A stretch of 64,000 bases of DNA, taken from Streptomyces sp. GESEQ-35. GTDB lineage: Bacteria > Actinomycetota > Actinomycetes > Streptomycetales > Streptomycetaceae. Positions 17,528 to 25,342 of the stretch are shown here, piece after piece (within the stretch, counting starts at the first letter, position 1; each line of letters begins with the position of its first letter). A program made the translations under genes and the position numbers. The notes under the pieces are model-generated. The model saw nothing but the letters and a program-made list of their open reading frames with translations. It searched no databases and was not told the DNA's origin. The stretch lies in contig NZ_JAFFSX010000012.1 of the NCBI RefSeq assembly GCF_017948485.1, positions 1 through 64,000 of the forward strand, written 5' to 3'.

Positions 17528-20500
17528 TGCTGACTCCCGTCGGGGCGCTCACTGCCGTTCGGGTACGGCTGCGCCGGGTCGTACGTCGGGTCGTAACCCT
17601 GCTCGTCGTAACCCTGGTGGTACGTCCCGTCCTGGCCCTGCTCGTACGGAGCCTGCCCGTACGCCTGCTGGTCGTACGACGCCGACTGGGACGAACCACC
17701 GTACGCGTAAGGGTCGTACTGCCCGCCCTGGTACGGGTCCGCCGGGTACTGCTGGTCGTACGACCCGGGCGGATACTGCTGCTGGGCGCCGCCCTGGTAC
17801 TGGTCGCCGCCGTAGCCGTCGTACTGGGTACCCGCGTAGTCCCACTCGCCGTAGGTCTGCTGCTGCGGAATCGCCGCGGCGGGCGCCTCCTGCGGAGGAG
17901 CCGGGAACCCCTCGGCCTGGCCCGCCTCTTCGGCCTCCGCCTGGGCGCGCAGGCGCCGGGCGCGGCGGCCCTCGCCGGACACGGGCTGGGCCGGGACGGC
18001 CGGCTCCTCCGGGAGGTCGTCGTCGATGTCGCGGCGGCGGCCGGGAAGCGCCATGACGACGAGGACGACGGCGAGGAAGCCCTGGGCCCACAGCCAGGCG
18101 GTGTGGGTGATCGGCTCGTCGAAGGTGACGTCCAGCTTCCCGCCGGAGGCGGGGAGTTCGAAGCCCTGGGCCCACCCGTCGACCGTCGTACGCGTCAGGG
18201 GCTTGCCGTCCAGGGTGGCCGTCCAGCCCTCGTCGGCGGTGTCGGCGAGACGCAGGATTCGCCCCTGCGCGCCCGCCGCGATCGTGGTGTGGATCTCGAC
18301 GGGCCCGGCGGCGACGGACTGCGCACCCCCGGAGCCCGAGCCGGACCCGGCGACTATCGCCGCCCGTGAGACCTGCTGGTCGACCCGCCACAGCGCCCCG
18401 CCGTCCTGCTGGCTCAGCCGGGACAGCCCGGGCGTGGCATCCAGAACGCGGGTCACCTCGCGCGGCGCGCCCTTGTGGACGAGGACGTAACGCACCGCGA
18501 ACTTGCCCAGCTGGTCGGCCTGATCGGCGCCGGACCCGGCGACGAGGTTGGCGACGACCTTGTCGAGCGTGGCGTTCTCGCCGTCCGCCGCGGCCAGTTC
18601 GCCGTCGCCCATCCGCGCCCCGGAACCGCGGACGAGCATGTAGCCGACGTGGGCCGCGGAGTCGCTGTCGAGGACGAGGGTGCGGGCCTGGTCGCGGGTG
18701 TTGCTCTCCTCGGCGACGAACGCGGGCACCTGCACCGGGTCGCGCCGCTCCAGCGGCCCGTCGGCGCCGCTGATCATCCAGCCGGCGGCGACGAGCAGCG
18801 GGCCGGCGGCCGAGGCGAAGGCGATCAGCGCGGCCACCGGCTGACGCCAACCGAAGCTCTGCTCGGCCACACGCGCGCGTGCCCCGTCGGCGCCGAGCGC
18901 GGCGGCGGCGAGGAGGGCGATGCCGTACACCAGCGTCGCGGGTCCGGCCCAGGTCGAGCTGTTGGACAGGACAGCGAAGACGAGGCCCACCAGAGCCACG
19001 GCCCAGGCCGTCCAGATTCCGAACTGACGGTGGGACCGCATCAGGGCGCCCAGCGCGGCCAGCACGATGCCGATGAGCATCAGCCCGTTGACCGTGCCGG
19101 GCCCACCCGGGCCGGCGCCGAGCAGATCGGTGGCGGACGCGGCCGAGGCGCCGTACTCCAGACCGGCTTCCCGGAAGAAGCCGAACGGGAGCAGGGACAG
19201 CGACCAGGGCGCGAGCACCAGCAGAGGGGTGCCGAGCTGGGCCAGGAAGCGCAGGCCGTGGGCGGTGATGTCGGCGCGGCGCACGGCCAGTACGCCGATG
19301 CCGAGGACCAGCGCGATGGGCCACATGATCGGCGTGAACGCGGTGGTGACGGTCAGCAGCAGCGCATACGCCCAGGTGGCGCGCCAACTGCCGCGTGCGC
19401 CCGAGGCGTTCGCCAGGCCACTGGCCGCAACGCCCGCGCGTGCGAGGAGCGGCAGCAGGATCGCGAGGACGGCGGTGCCGATGCGGCCGCCGGCGAGCGC
19501 GCCGGTCGCGGCGGGCAGGAAGGCGTAGACGACGGCCGCCCAGGCACGCAGGAGCCGCGACTCGACGAGCGGGCGGGAGGCGAAGTAGGCGGTGAAACCG
19601 GCCAGCGGTACCGAGCAGACCAGCAGGACCGTTACCGCGAGTCCGGTGGAGCCGAACAGCGCGGAGGCCAGCAGGGCGACGGCTGCGAGATACGGCGGCG
19701 CTGACTGAGTGCCGCCGGCGCCCACGGCATGCCAGGAGTCCAGGTAGCGCGACCACAGCTCGCTCGCGTCCGCCGGGGCGGGCAGCAGCGCGCCGCCCGC
19801 GAGCGCTCCGCCGCCGAGCAGTTGGCGGCAGGCGATGAGCGAGACGAACAGCAGCACCAGGAAGAGCATCGGGCCGGGGTTGCGGGCGATGCGCTTGAGG
19901 CGGACGAACTGTTCTATCTCCAGGAACTCCGCGTCGTCCCCGCCCGGCCCGGACTCGACCGCGCCGCCGTGCCGCCCGGCACCGGCGACGGTCTCGGGGT
20001 CGGAGTCGCGGAAGAAACTGCCCGCGGCCTGTTCGACGGTGGCCCGCACGGTCGCGCCGGGCGGCGGGAACAACGGCCGCAGCTCGTCCTTCTCGACCTG
20101 GGGGCGGCCGCGCCTGCGCCGCCCGGCGATGATCCGCTCGGGCCGCAGCAGCACCCCCAGCAGACCCCGGATCTCGTCGACGGCCTGCCCGGGGACCTTG
20201 CCCACGAGGTAGGCGAGGGTCCGCAGCAGGGTGCCGAGCACCAGCCGCACCAGGACCCAGGGCAGCGCGGCGGTCCGCGTGTTGACCAGCAGGGTGTAGA
20301 CGGCGCCGGCCTTGTCGACCTTGTGCGGGGAGGCCGACGTACGGCCCACGCAGTCGACGGTGCGGCGCTCTCGGGAGGCCGCCTCGGCATGTCGTACGAC
20401 CGCCTCGGGGGCGATGAGGACGCGGTGGCCTGCGGCCTGGGCGCGCCAGCACATGTCGACGTCGTCACGCATCAGGGGCAGCCGTCGGTCGAAGCCGCCG

Positions 20501-21219
20501 AGCTGCTCGAAGACATCGCGCCGGACGAGCATGCCGGCGGTGGACACGGACAGCACGGACCGGACGTGGTCGTGCTGGCCCTGGTCCTGTTCACGACGGT
20601 CCAGGCCGGTCCAGCGGCGGCCGGAGTTGGCGATGCTGACGCCGACCTCGAGCAGCTGCCGGCGGTCGTACCAGCCGCGGAGCTTGGGGCCTACGACGGC
20701 GATGTCGTCGCGGCCGAGCTCGTGTTCGTTCTCCACGACGCGCAGCAGGTGGGCCAGGGCGTCCGGCTCCGGGGCGCAGTCGTCGTGCAGCAGCCACAGC
20801 CACTGCACCGGCTCCCCGTGGGGGAGTTCGGGCAGGTCGTACGCGTCGTCGCGCCACGTGCGCGTGACGGGGTCCCAGCCGCTCGGGCGCTTGAGGTAGG
20901 GCAGCTCGTCCGGCGTGAGGACGGGAGCGGTGCGGTCCGCCTCCTCGACGGCCTGCCCGAAGCCGGTGCGGCGGGCGAGGTGCAGTACGCGGTCGGCGCC
21001 GAGGGTGTCGGTGAGCAGCTGGGCGGAGGTGTCCGCGCTGCCGGTGTCGGCGGCCATGGCGTACTGAACGGGGCGCTCCTGGCCGAGCAGCCCGGCGAGC
21101 GCGTCGGGCAACCAGCGGGCGCCGTCGTGAGAGACGAGCACCGCGGTCACCACATGACGCGGAAACTCAGGCGTGGCAGCGACGTCTTGGTCGGCTGCCG
21201 TATGGCTGTGCACGGACAT
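17524..21219 (-). CDS. large membrane glycosyltransferase, family 2, with Tyr/Gln/Gly-rich tail
   Basis: About 1231 residues. The N-terminal 330 residues form a GT-A family 2 domain (VVTAVLVSHDGARWLPDALA; WLWLLHDDCAPEPDAL; the later MRDDVDMCWRAQAAG). From about residue 430 to 1060 come more than ten membrane helices alternating with external loops, a porter-like arrangement. The last ~115 residues are a low-complexity tail dominated by Tyr, Gln, Gly, Asp and Pro, e.g. GGDQYQGGAQQQYPPGSY. It probably transfers a sugar to a lipid-linked or wall glycan. The start is ambiguous: ATG 21219 (MSVHSHTAADQD) is used; GTG at 21258 adds 13 residues. Coupled by ATGA to the secreted DUF5719-like gene. Confidence 0.87.
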   Translation of the reverse strand: MSVHSHTAADQDVAATPEFPRHVVTAVLVSHDGARWLPDALAGLLGQERPVQYAMAADTGSADTSAQLLTDTLGADRVLHLARRTGFGQAVEEADRTAPVLTPDELPYLKRPSGWDPVTRTWRDDAYDLPELPHGEPVQWLWLLHDDCAPEPDALAHLLRVVENEHELGRDDIAVVGPKLRGWYDRRQLLEVGVSIANSGRRWTGLDRREQDQGQHDHVRSVLSVSTAGMLVRRDVFEQLGGFDRRLPLMRDDVDMCWRAQAAGHRVLIAPEAVVRHAEAASRERRTVDCVGRTSASPHKVDKAGAVYTLLVNTRTAALPWVLVRLVLGTLLRTLAYLVGKVPGQAVDEIRGLLGVLLRPERIIAGRRRRGRPQVEKDELRPLFPPPGATVRATVEQAAGSFFRDSDPETVAGAGRHGGAVESGPGGDDAEFLEIEQFVRLKRIARNPGPMLFLVLLFVSLIACRQLLGGGALAGGALLPAPADASELWSRYLDSWHAVGAGGTQSAPPYLAAVALLASALFGSTGLAVTVLLVCSVPLAGFTAYFASRPLVESRLLRAWAAVVYAFLPAATGALAGGRIGTAVLAILLPLLARAGVAASGLANASGARGSWRATWAYALLLTVTTAFTPIMWPIALVLGIGVLAVRRADITAHGLRFLAQLGTPLLVLAPWSLSLLPFGFFREAGLEYGASAASATDLLGAGPGGPGTVNGLMLIGIVLAALGALMRSHRQFGIWTAWAVALVGLVFAVLSNSSTWAGPATLVYGIALLAAAALGADGARARVAEQSFGWRQPVAALIAFASAAGPLLVAAGWMISGADGPLERRDPVQVPAFVAEESNTRDQARTLVLDSDSAAHVGYMLVRGSGARMGDGELAAADGENATLDKVVANLVAGSGADQADQLGKFAVRYVLVHKGAPREVTRVLDATPGLSRLSQQDGGALWRVDQQVSRAAIVAGSGSGSGGAQSVAAGPVEIHTTIAAGAQGRILRLADTADEGWTATLDGKPLTRTTVDGWAQGFELPASGGKLDVTFDEPITHTAWLWAQGFLAVVLVVMALPGRRRDIDDDLPEEPAVPAQPVSGEGRRARRLRAQAEAEEAGQAEGFPAPPQEAPAAAIPQQQTYGEWDYAGTQYDGYGGDQYQGGAQQQYPPGSYDQQYPADPYQGGQYDPYAYGGSSQSASYDQQAYGQAPYEQGQDGTYHQGYDEQGYDPTYDPAQPYPNGSERPDGSQQ

Positions 21220-21400
21220 CGAGGTACGGGCCCCGGTTCGATGGACTGCGGTGGACACCTGTGCCCACAGGGGGCAGCGGTGTGTCTCGGACGAGCGACC
21301 ACACTATCGGCTGGGCATGACGTCGGCCCGCCGCCTGTGGATAACCCACCTGCAACGGGCCGTTCGTCACGTATGTACGAAATGGATGCGTGCCGTCCGG

Positions 21401-21664
21401 TCAGACGGCGGCCTTCTTCAGCCGACGGCGTTCACGCTCGGACAGACCGCCCCAGATGCCGAATCGCTCGTCGTTGGCGAGGGCGTACTCGAGGCACTCG
21501 GAGCGGACTTCGCAGGCCAGACAGACTTTCTTGGCCTCGCGGGTGGAGCCGCCCTTCTCGGGGAAGAAGGACTCGGGGTCGGTCTGGGCGCACAGCGCGC
21601 GCTCCTGCCAGCCGAGTTCCTCGTCCGCGTCGTCGACCAGCAGTTGCTGCACCAGCTCGGTCAT
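21401..21664 (-). CDS. whiB: WhiB, developmental Fe-S transcription factor
   Basis: The 87-residue protein MTELVQQLLVDDADEELGWQ... matches, from memory, the S. coelicolor WhiB sequence closely. Four cysteines for the [4Fe-4S] cluster lie at 25, 48, 51 and 57, followed by the GIWGG turn (69-73) and the basic C-terminal DNA-binding tail ERERRRLKKAA. In Streptomyces WhiB works with WhiA to trigger sporulation septation in aerial hyphae. It is monocistronic, with a GAGGGG ribosome site before the ATG at 21664 and a recognisable promoter upstream. Confidence 0.97.
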   Translation of the reverse strand: MTELVQQLLVDDADEELGWQERALCAQTDPESFFPEKGGSTREAKKVCLACEVRSECLEYALANDERFGIWGGLSERERRRLKKAAV

Positions 21665-21731
21665 GTGCGCCCCTCGTCAGTCTTTCGCGTCCCCGTGATG
21701 TAGCCGTAACCGATTTCGGCTGAACGACACG

Positions 21732-21767
21732 AGTGAAATTACAAGTGTGCTGCTCCGGGCGAGTCAA
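21732..21767 (-). promoter_or_regulatory. probable whiB promoter with BldD-like box
   Basis: On the minus strand: -35 TTGACT (21767-21762), 18-base spacer, -10 TGTAAT (21743-21738), about 70 bases before the whiB ATG. Overlapping the -10 is AGTGAAATTAC (21732-21742 on the plus strand), which differs by one base from the BldD consensus AGTGA-n-(A/C)TCAC as I remember it. whiB is reported as a BldD target in Streptomyces, so repression at this site during vegetative growth is a reasonable inference. Confidence 0.55.
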
Positions 21768-21779
21768 GCCGAGATCTGC

Positions 21780-22108
21780 TATTGAGCCCCTTATTCACTC
21801 TGCGGAACCAAGGCCTAGCGGAAAGTGTTCAAATCGTCCTAAACCTTGACAGGCAGATAAGGCCCCGGAGGGCCTCCGTCCCCGCGCAGAGCCTGCACGG
21901 GGAAGGACGCCCGGAACATCGATCCCGTTCCGACATGTGCTCGAATCGATCCGGATCACAGTCCGATCACGGGATCGCGTCGAGGTTTGCGCGCCCGGTT
22001 GTGCGCCATGTGTCCCGGCCACCCCATGCACAAACCTTTCACCAAAGACATGAACCGGATGAGGTGAACCCCGTCCCACGTACCGGGCGCCGAGTTGACA
22101 GTGGAGGT
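21780..22108. other. intergenic region upstream of whiB and the cysteine dioxygenase gene
   Basis: About 330 bases with lower GC than the flanks and no credible gene on either strand. It contains scattered promoter-like words: TTGACA near 21847 (plus strand) without a matching -10, and TTGACAGT at 22095-22102, whose GACAGT part could serve as a -10 for a start near 22109. A second whiB promoter could lie here, but I cannot place it. Confidence 0.35.
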
Positions 22109-22130
22109 GTGAACCGCTGTCCTTGTGGGC

Positions 22131-22226
22131 ATGCTCGCGCACTCGGCACTCACCTCGACCCGCACCGCCGGGTCCCCCGGTGCTGCCCACGTCCGCTGTA
22201 GCTGTTGTTGCCGTTCCTGCTGTTGA
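22131..22226 (+). CDS. poly-cysteine leader ORF upstream of cysteine dioxygenase (31 aa)
   Basis: ATG at 22131 to TGA at 22224-22226 encodes a 31-residue peptide ending VRCSCCCRSCC, with six Cys among the last nine residues and the stop codon right after them. The downstream dioxygenase starts 118 bases later. Overlapping it in another frame, GTG 22109 to TAG 22201 gives a second Cys-containing 30-residue ORF that opens NRCPCGHARAL after the start; a GACAGT -10 at 22097-22102 would make that one leaderless. In mycobacteria Cys-rich uORFs control cysteine genes by translation-coupled attenuation; the same logic here, sensing cysteine before a cysteine-degrading enzyme, is my inference. Which frame is used is not settled. 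Confidence 0.5.
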   Translation: MLAHSALTSTRTAGSPGAAHVRCSCCCRSCC

Positions 22227-22344
22227 GCCTCACGCGCTCCGGCTGCCTCTGAGTCCATCGGATTCGCTTCCGCGCCCGTCGGACTCGGCTGTTGTTCCCC
22301 TCGCCTCCGCCACTCTTCTCTTCCGACGAGGAACCACCGCACCC

Positions 22345-22836
22345 ATGAACAGCGACAGCGACCTCCAGATCGCCGGCGACATCCTCGAAGTCCCGCACCT
22401 GCTGCGGGCACCGCGCGAGCACCCGGCCACCGTCGCCGACTTCGTCGGCCTGGCCCGCTCCGTCGCCGCCGACCGCACCCAGTGGGAACACCTCGTCCAG
22501 TACGACGCCACGTCCCGCTGGTACCACCGGCTGCGCACCGGTCCCGGGTACGAGGTGTGGCTGCTGTCCTGGGTGCCCGGCCAGGGCAGCGGACGGCACG
22601 ACCACGGCCCCTCCTCCGGTGTGCTCACCGTCCTCGACGGCACGCTGACCGAACACACGGAGCGCGGCACGCGCGCGTTGGGGGCGGGTGCGCAGAGGGT
22701 GTTCGCGCCGGGGTACGTCCACGAAGTGGTCAACGACGCGCTCGAGCCCGCGGTCAGCCTGCACGTCTACTTCCCGGGCCTCACCGAGATGCCGATGCAC
22801 AGCGCCCAGTGCATAGCGGCCGCCCCGGTCACCTGA
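22345..22836 (+). CDS. cysteine dioxygenase family protein
   Basis: A 163-residue cupin enzyme that would oxidise L-cysteine to cysteine sulfinate using Fe2+ and O2. The iron ligands are visible: H85 and H87 in SGRHDHGPSSGVLTVLDG and a third His in the C-terminal strand (H140 in SLHVYFP; H126 also possible). The WLLSWVPGQ strand before the HxH motif is typical. The ATG at 22345 is the only start that fits family length; a longer reading would add 74 unrelated residues covering the leader ORF. GAGGAA lies about 13 bases upstream. Divergent from whiB across roughly 680 bases. Confidence 0.88.
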   Translation: MNSDSDLQIAGDILEVPHLLRAPREHPATVADFVGLARSVAADRTQWEHLVQYDATSRWYHRLRTGPGYEVWLLSWVPGQGSGRHDHGPSSGVLTVLDGTLTEHTERGTRALGAGAQRVFAPGYVHEVVNDALEPAVSLHVYFPGLTEMPMHSAQCIAAAPVT

Positions 22837-22892
22837 CGCATTCCGCGTCACCCGCTGCCGCATTGTCGTACCCGCCTGCAAGACTTGCTCCC

Positions 22893-23852
22893 ATGCGCAT
22901 TGTGGTTCTGGCAGGCGGCATCGGCGGTGCCCGGTTCCTGCGCGGTCTGATGCAGGCCGTGCCGGACGCGGACATCACCGTCATCGGCAACACCGGGGAC
23001 GACATCCACCTCTTCGGCCTGAAGGTCTGCCCGGACCTCGACACGGTGATGTACACGCTCGGCGGCGGCATCAACGAGGAGCAGGGCTGGGGCCGGGCCG
23101 ACGAGACCTTCCATCTCAAGGAGGAGCTCGCGGCGTACGGCGTCGGACCCGAGTGGTTCGGGCTCGGCGACCGGGATTTCGGCACGCACATCGTGCGGAC
23201 GCAGATGCTCGGCGCCGGGTATCCGCTGAGCGCGGTGACCGAGGCGCTGTGCGACCGCTGGAAGCCGGGCGTACGGCTGATCCCGATGACCGACGACCGC
23301 GTGGAGACGCATGTCGCCGTCGAGGTCGACGGCGAGCGCAGGGCCATCCACTTCCAGGAGTACTGGGTGCGGCTGCGGGCGTCGGTGCCGGCCGAGGCGG
23401 TCGTGCCGGTGGGCGCGGAGCAGTCGAAGCCCGCGCCGGGTGTCCTGGAGGCGATCGCGGAGGCGGACATCATCCTCTTCCCGCCGTCCAACCCGGTCGT
23501 GTCCGTCGGCACGATCCTCGCCGTGCCCGGCATCCGTGAGGCGATCGCCGACGCCGGGGTGCCGGTCGTCGGCCTCTCCCCCATCGTCGGGGACGCGCCC
23601 GTGCGCGGCATGGCCGACAAGGTGCTCGCGGCGGTCGGCGTCGAGTCGACGGCCGCGGCGGTCGCCGAGCACTACGGCTCGGGGCTGCTGGACGGCTGGC
23701 TGGTCGACACCGTCGACGTGGACTCCGTGGAGCGCGTCGAGGCGGCGGGCATCCGCTGCCGGGCCGTGCCGCTGATGATGACCGACCTCGACTCGGCCAC
23801 CCAGATGGCCCGGGAGGCGCTGACCCTCGCGTCGGAGGTACAGGCGTCATGA
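22893..23852 (+). CDS. cofD: 2-phospho-L-lactate transferase (F420 biosynthesis)
   Basis: A 319-residue enzyme (FbiA in mycobacteria) that joins the phospholactyl/PEP-derived moiety to the deazaflavin Fo, making F420-0 or dehydro-F420-0. The glycine-rich start MRIVVLAGGIGGARFLRGL and the conserved NTGDDIHLFGLKVCPDLDT and FPPSNPVVSVGTIL blocks are diagnostic. There is no ribosome site before the ATG at 22893, but AAGACT sits 7 bases upstream as a possible -10, which suggests a leaderless transcript. It overlaps cofE by 4 bases (ATGA). Confidence 0.95.
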   Translation: MRIVVLAGGIGGARFLRGLMQAVPDADITVIGNTGDDIHLFGLKVCPDLDTVMYTLGGGINEEQGWGRADETFHLKEELAAYGVGPEWFGLGDRDFGTHIVRTQMLGAGYPLSAVTEALCDRWKPGVRLIPMTDDRVETHVAVEVDGERRAIHFQEYWVRLRASVPAEAVVPVGAEQSKPAPGVLEAIAEADIILFPPSNPVVSVGTILAVPGIREAIADAGVPVVGLSPIVGDAPVRGMADKVLAAVGVESTAAAVAEHYGSGLLDGWLVDTVDVDSVERVEAAGIRCRAVPLMMTDLDSATQMAREALTLASEVQAS

Positions 23853-25159
23853 GCGCGGCACCTGACGACGGCTACAGAGTCTGGGCCGTTCCCGGCCTTC
23901 CCGAGGTGGCTGCTGGCGACGACCTCGCCAAGCTGATCGCCGCCGCCGAACCCGGGCTGGCCGACGGGGACGTGCTGCTCGTCACCTCGAAGATCGTGTC
24001 CAAGGCGGAGGGCCGGGTGGTCGAGGCGGCCGACCGGGAAGCCGCCATCGACGCCGAGACCGTACGGATCGTGGCCCGGCGCGGCCCCCTGCGCATCGTC
24101 GAGAACCGGCAGGGCCTCGTCATGGCCGCCGCCGGGGTCGACGCCTCCAACACCCCTTCCGGAACAGTGCTGTTGCTGCCCGACGACCCGGACGCGTCCG
24201 CGCGGGCGATCCGCGACGGGCTGCGGGACGCGCTCGGCGTCACCATCGGCGTCGTCGTCACCGACACCTTCGGGCGCCCCTGGCGTACGGGGCTCACGGA
24301 CGTCGCGATCGGCGCGGCCGGCGTGCGCGTGCTCGACGATCTGCGCGGGGGCACGGACGCGTACGGCAATCCGCTCAGCGCGACCGTCGTGGCCACCGCC
24401 GATGAGCTGGCCGCCGCCGGAGACCTGGTCAAGGGCAAGGCCGAGGGGCTGCCTGTCGCGGTCGTGCGCGGACTGCCGCATGTGGTCGACGAGGACGACG
24501 GGGAGGGGGCGCGGGCCATGGTGCGCGGTGCGCGCGACGACATGTTCCGGCTGGGCACCTCCGAGGCGGTACGGGAGGCGGTGACCCAGCGGCGTACGGT
24601 ACGGGCCTTCACGGACGAGCCGGTGGACGCGGGGGCGGTACGGCGGGCTGTCGCCGCGGCGGTGACCGCGCCGGCGCCGCACCACACCACCCCGTGGCGG
24701 TTTGTGCTGCTGGAGTCGGCGGAGTCCCGGACCGGGCTGCTGGACGCCATGCGGGATGCCTGGATCGCCGACCTGCGGCGGGACGGGAAGGGCGAGGAGT
24801 CCATCGCCAAGCGGGTGCGGCGGGGGGATGTGCTGCGGAACGCGCCGTATCTGGTGGTGCCCTGTCTCGTGATGGACGGGTCGCACACGTACGGGGACGT
24901 GCGGCGGGACGGGGCCGAGCGGGAGATGTTCGTGGTCGCCGCCGGGGCCGGCGTGCAAAACTTCCTGGTCGCGCTGGCCGGGGAGCGGCTGGGGTCGGCG
25001 TGGGTGTCGTCGACGATGTTCTGCCGGGAGGTCGTGCGGGAGGTGCTCGGGCTGCCGGAGCACTGGGATCCGATGGGGGCGGTGGCGGTCGGGCATCCGG
25101 CCGAGGAACCGCGGCCTCGGCCGGAGCGGGATGCGGGGGCGTTCATCGAGGTGCGGTGA
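23849..25159 (+). CDS. cofE: F420-0:gamma-L-glutamyl ligase fused to nitroreductase-fold domain (FbiB type)
   Basis: A 436-residue bifunctional protein. Residues about 10-240 are the CofE ligase (DGDVLLVTSKIVSKAEGR; VVVTDTFGRPWRTGLTDVAIG), which adds glutamates to F420-0. Residues about 245-436 form an FMN-binding nitroreductase-fold domain (RRTVRAFTDEPVDAGAVRR; PAPHHTTPWRFVLLES; VQNFLVALAGERLGSAWVSS), which in mycobacterial FbiB reduces dehydro-F420-0. The fusion is normal for actinobacteria. It is coupled to cofD by a 4-base overlap. Confidence 0.94.
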   Translation: MSAAPDDGYRVWAVPGLPEVAAGDDLAKLIAAAEPGLADGDVLLVTSKIVSKAEGRVVEAADREAAIDAETVRIVARRGPLRIVENRQGLVMAAAGVDASNTPSGTVLLLPDDPDASARAIRDGLRDALGVTIGVVVTDTFGRPWRTGLTDVAIGAAGVRVLDDLRGGTDAYGNPLSATVVATADELAAAGDLVKGKAEGLPVAVVRGLPHVVDEDDGEGARAMVRGARDDMFRLGTSEAVREAVTQRRTVRAFTDEPVDAGAVRRAVAAAVTAPAPHHTTPWRFVLLESAESRTGLLDAMRDAWIADLRRDGKGEESIAKRVRRGDVLRNAPYLVVPCLVMDGSHTYGDVRRDGAEREMFVVAAGAGVQNFLVALAGERLGSAWVSSTMFCREVVREVLGLPEHWDPMGAVAVGHPAEEPRPRPERDAGAFIEVR

Positions 25160-25182
25160 CGCTCCACTGGTGGTGCCGCGAG

Positions 25183-25275
25183 GGGGCGTCGGTCGGCTGC
25201 GGCGCCGTCGTGGCTCGTCGCGCCCACGCGGCGGAGCCGCATATCGACACAGCCCCGCGCCCCTTTGGGGCGTTG
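25183..25275. repeat. Streptomyces intergenic repeat of a second type
   Basis: Non-coding stretch with the sequence words CGGCTGCGGCGCCGTCGTGGC, CGTCGCGCCCACGCGGCGGAG and CCCCGCGCCCCTTTGGGGCG, which I recognise from many Streptomyces intergenic regions. It follows the cofE stop and ends in a small CGCCCC/GGGGCG hairpin that could terminate transcription. Confidence 0.5.
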
Positions 25276-25342
25276 TCCGCGTCGTTGTCGTATGTACCGC
25301 CTAGTCTCGTAAGGCTTCTCCAGTACCCCTAGGACCTCATCC

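Noticed and set aside
22123..22344. Long N-terminal extension of the cysteine dioxygenase (74 residues from 22123)
   Set aside because: The extension is Pro/Ala-rich and unlike the family, and it overlaps the poly-Cys leader ORF; ATG 22345 gives normal family length.
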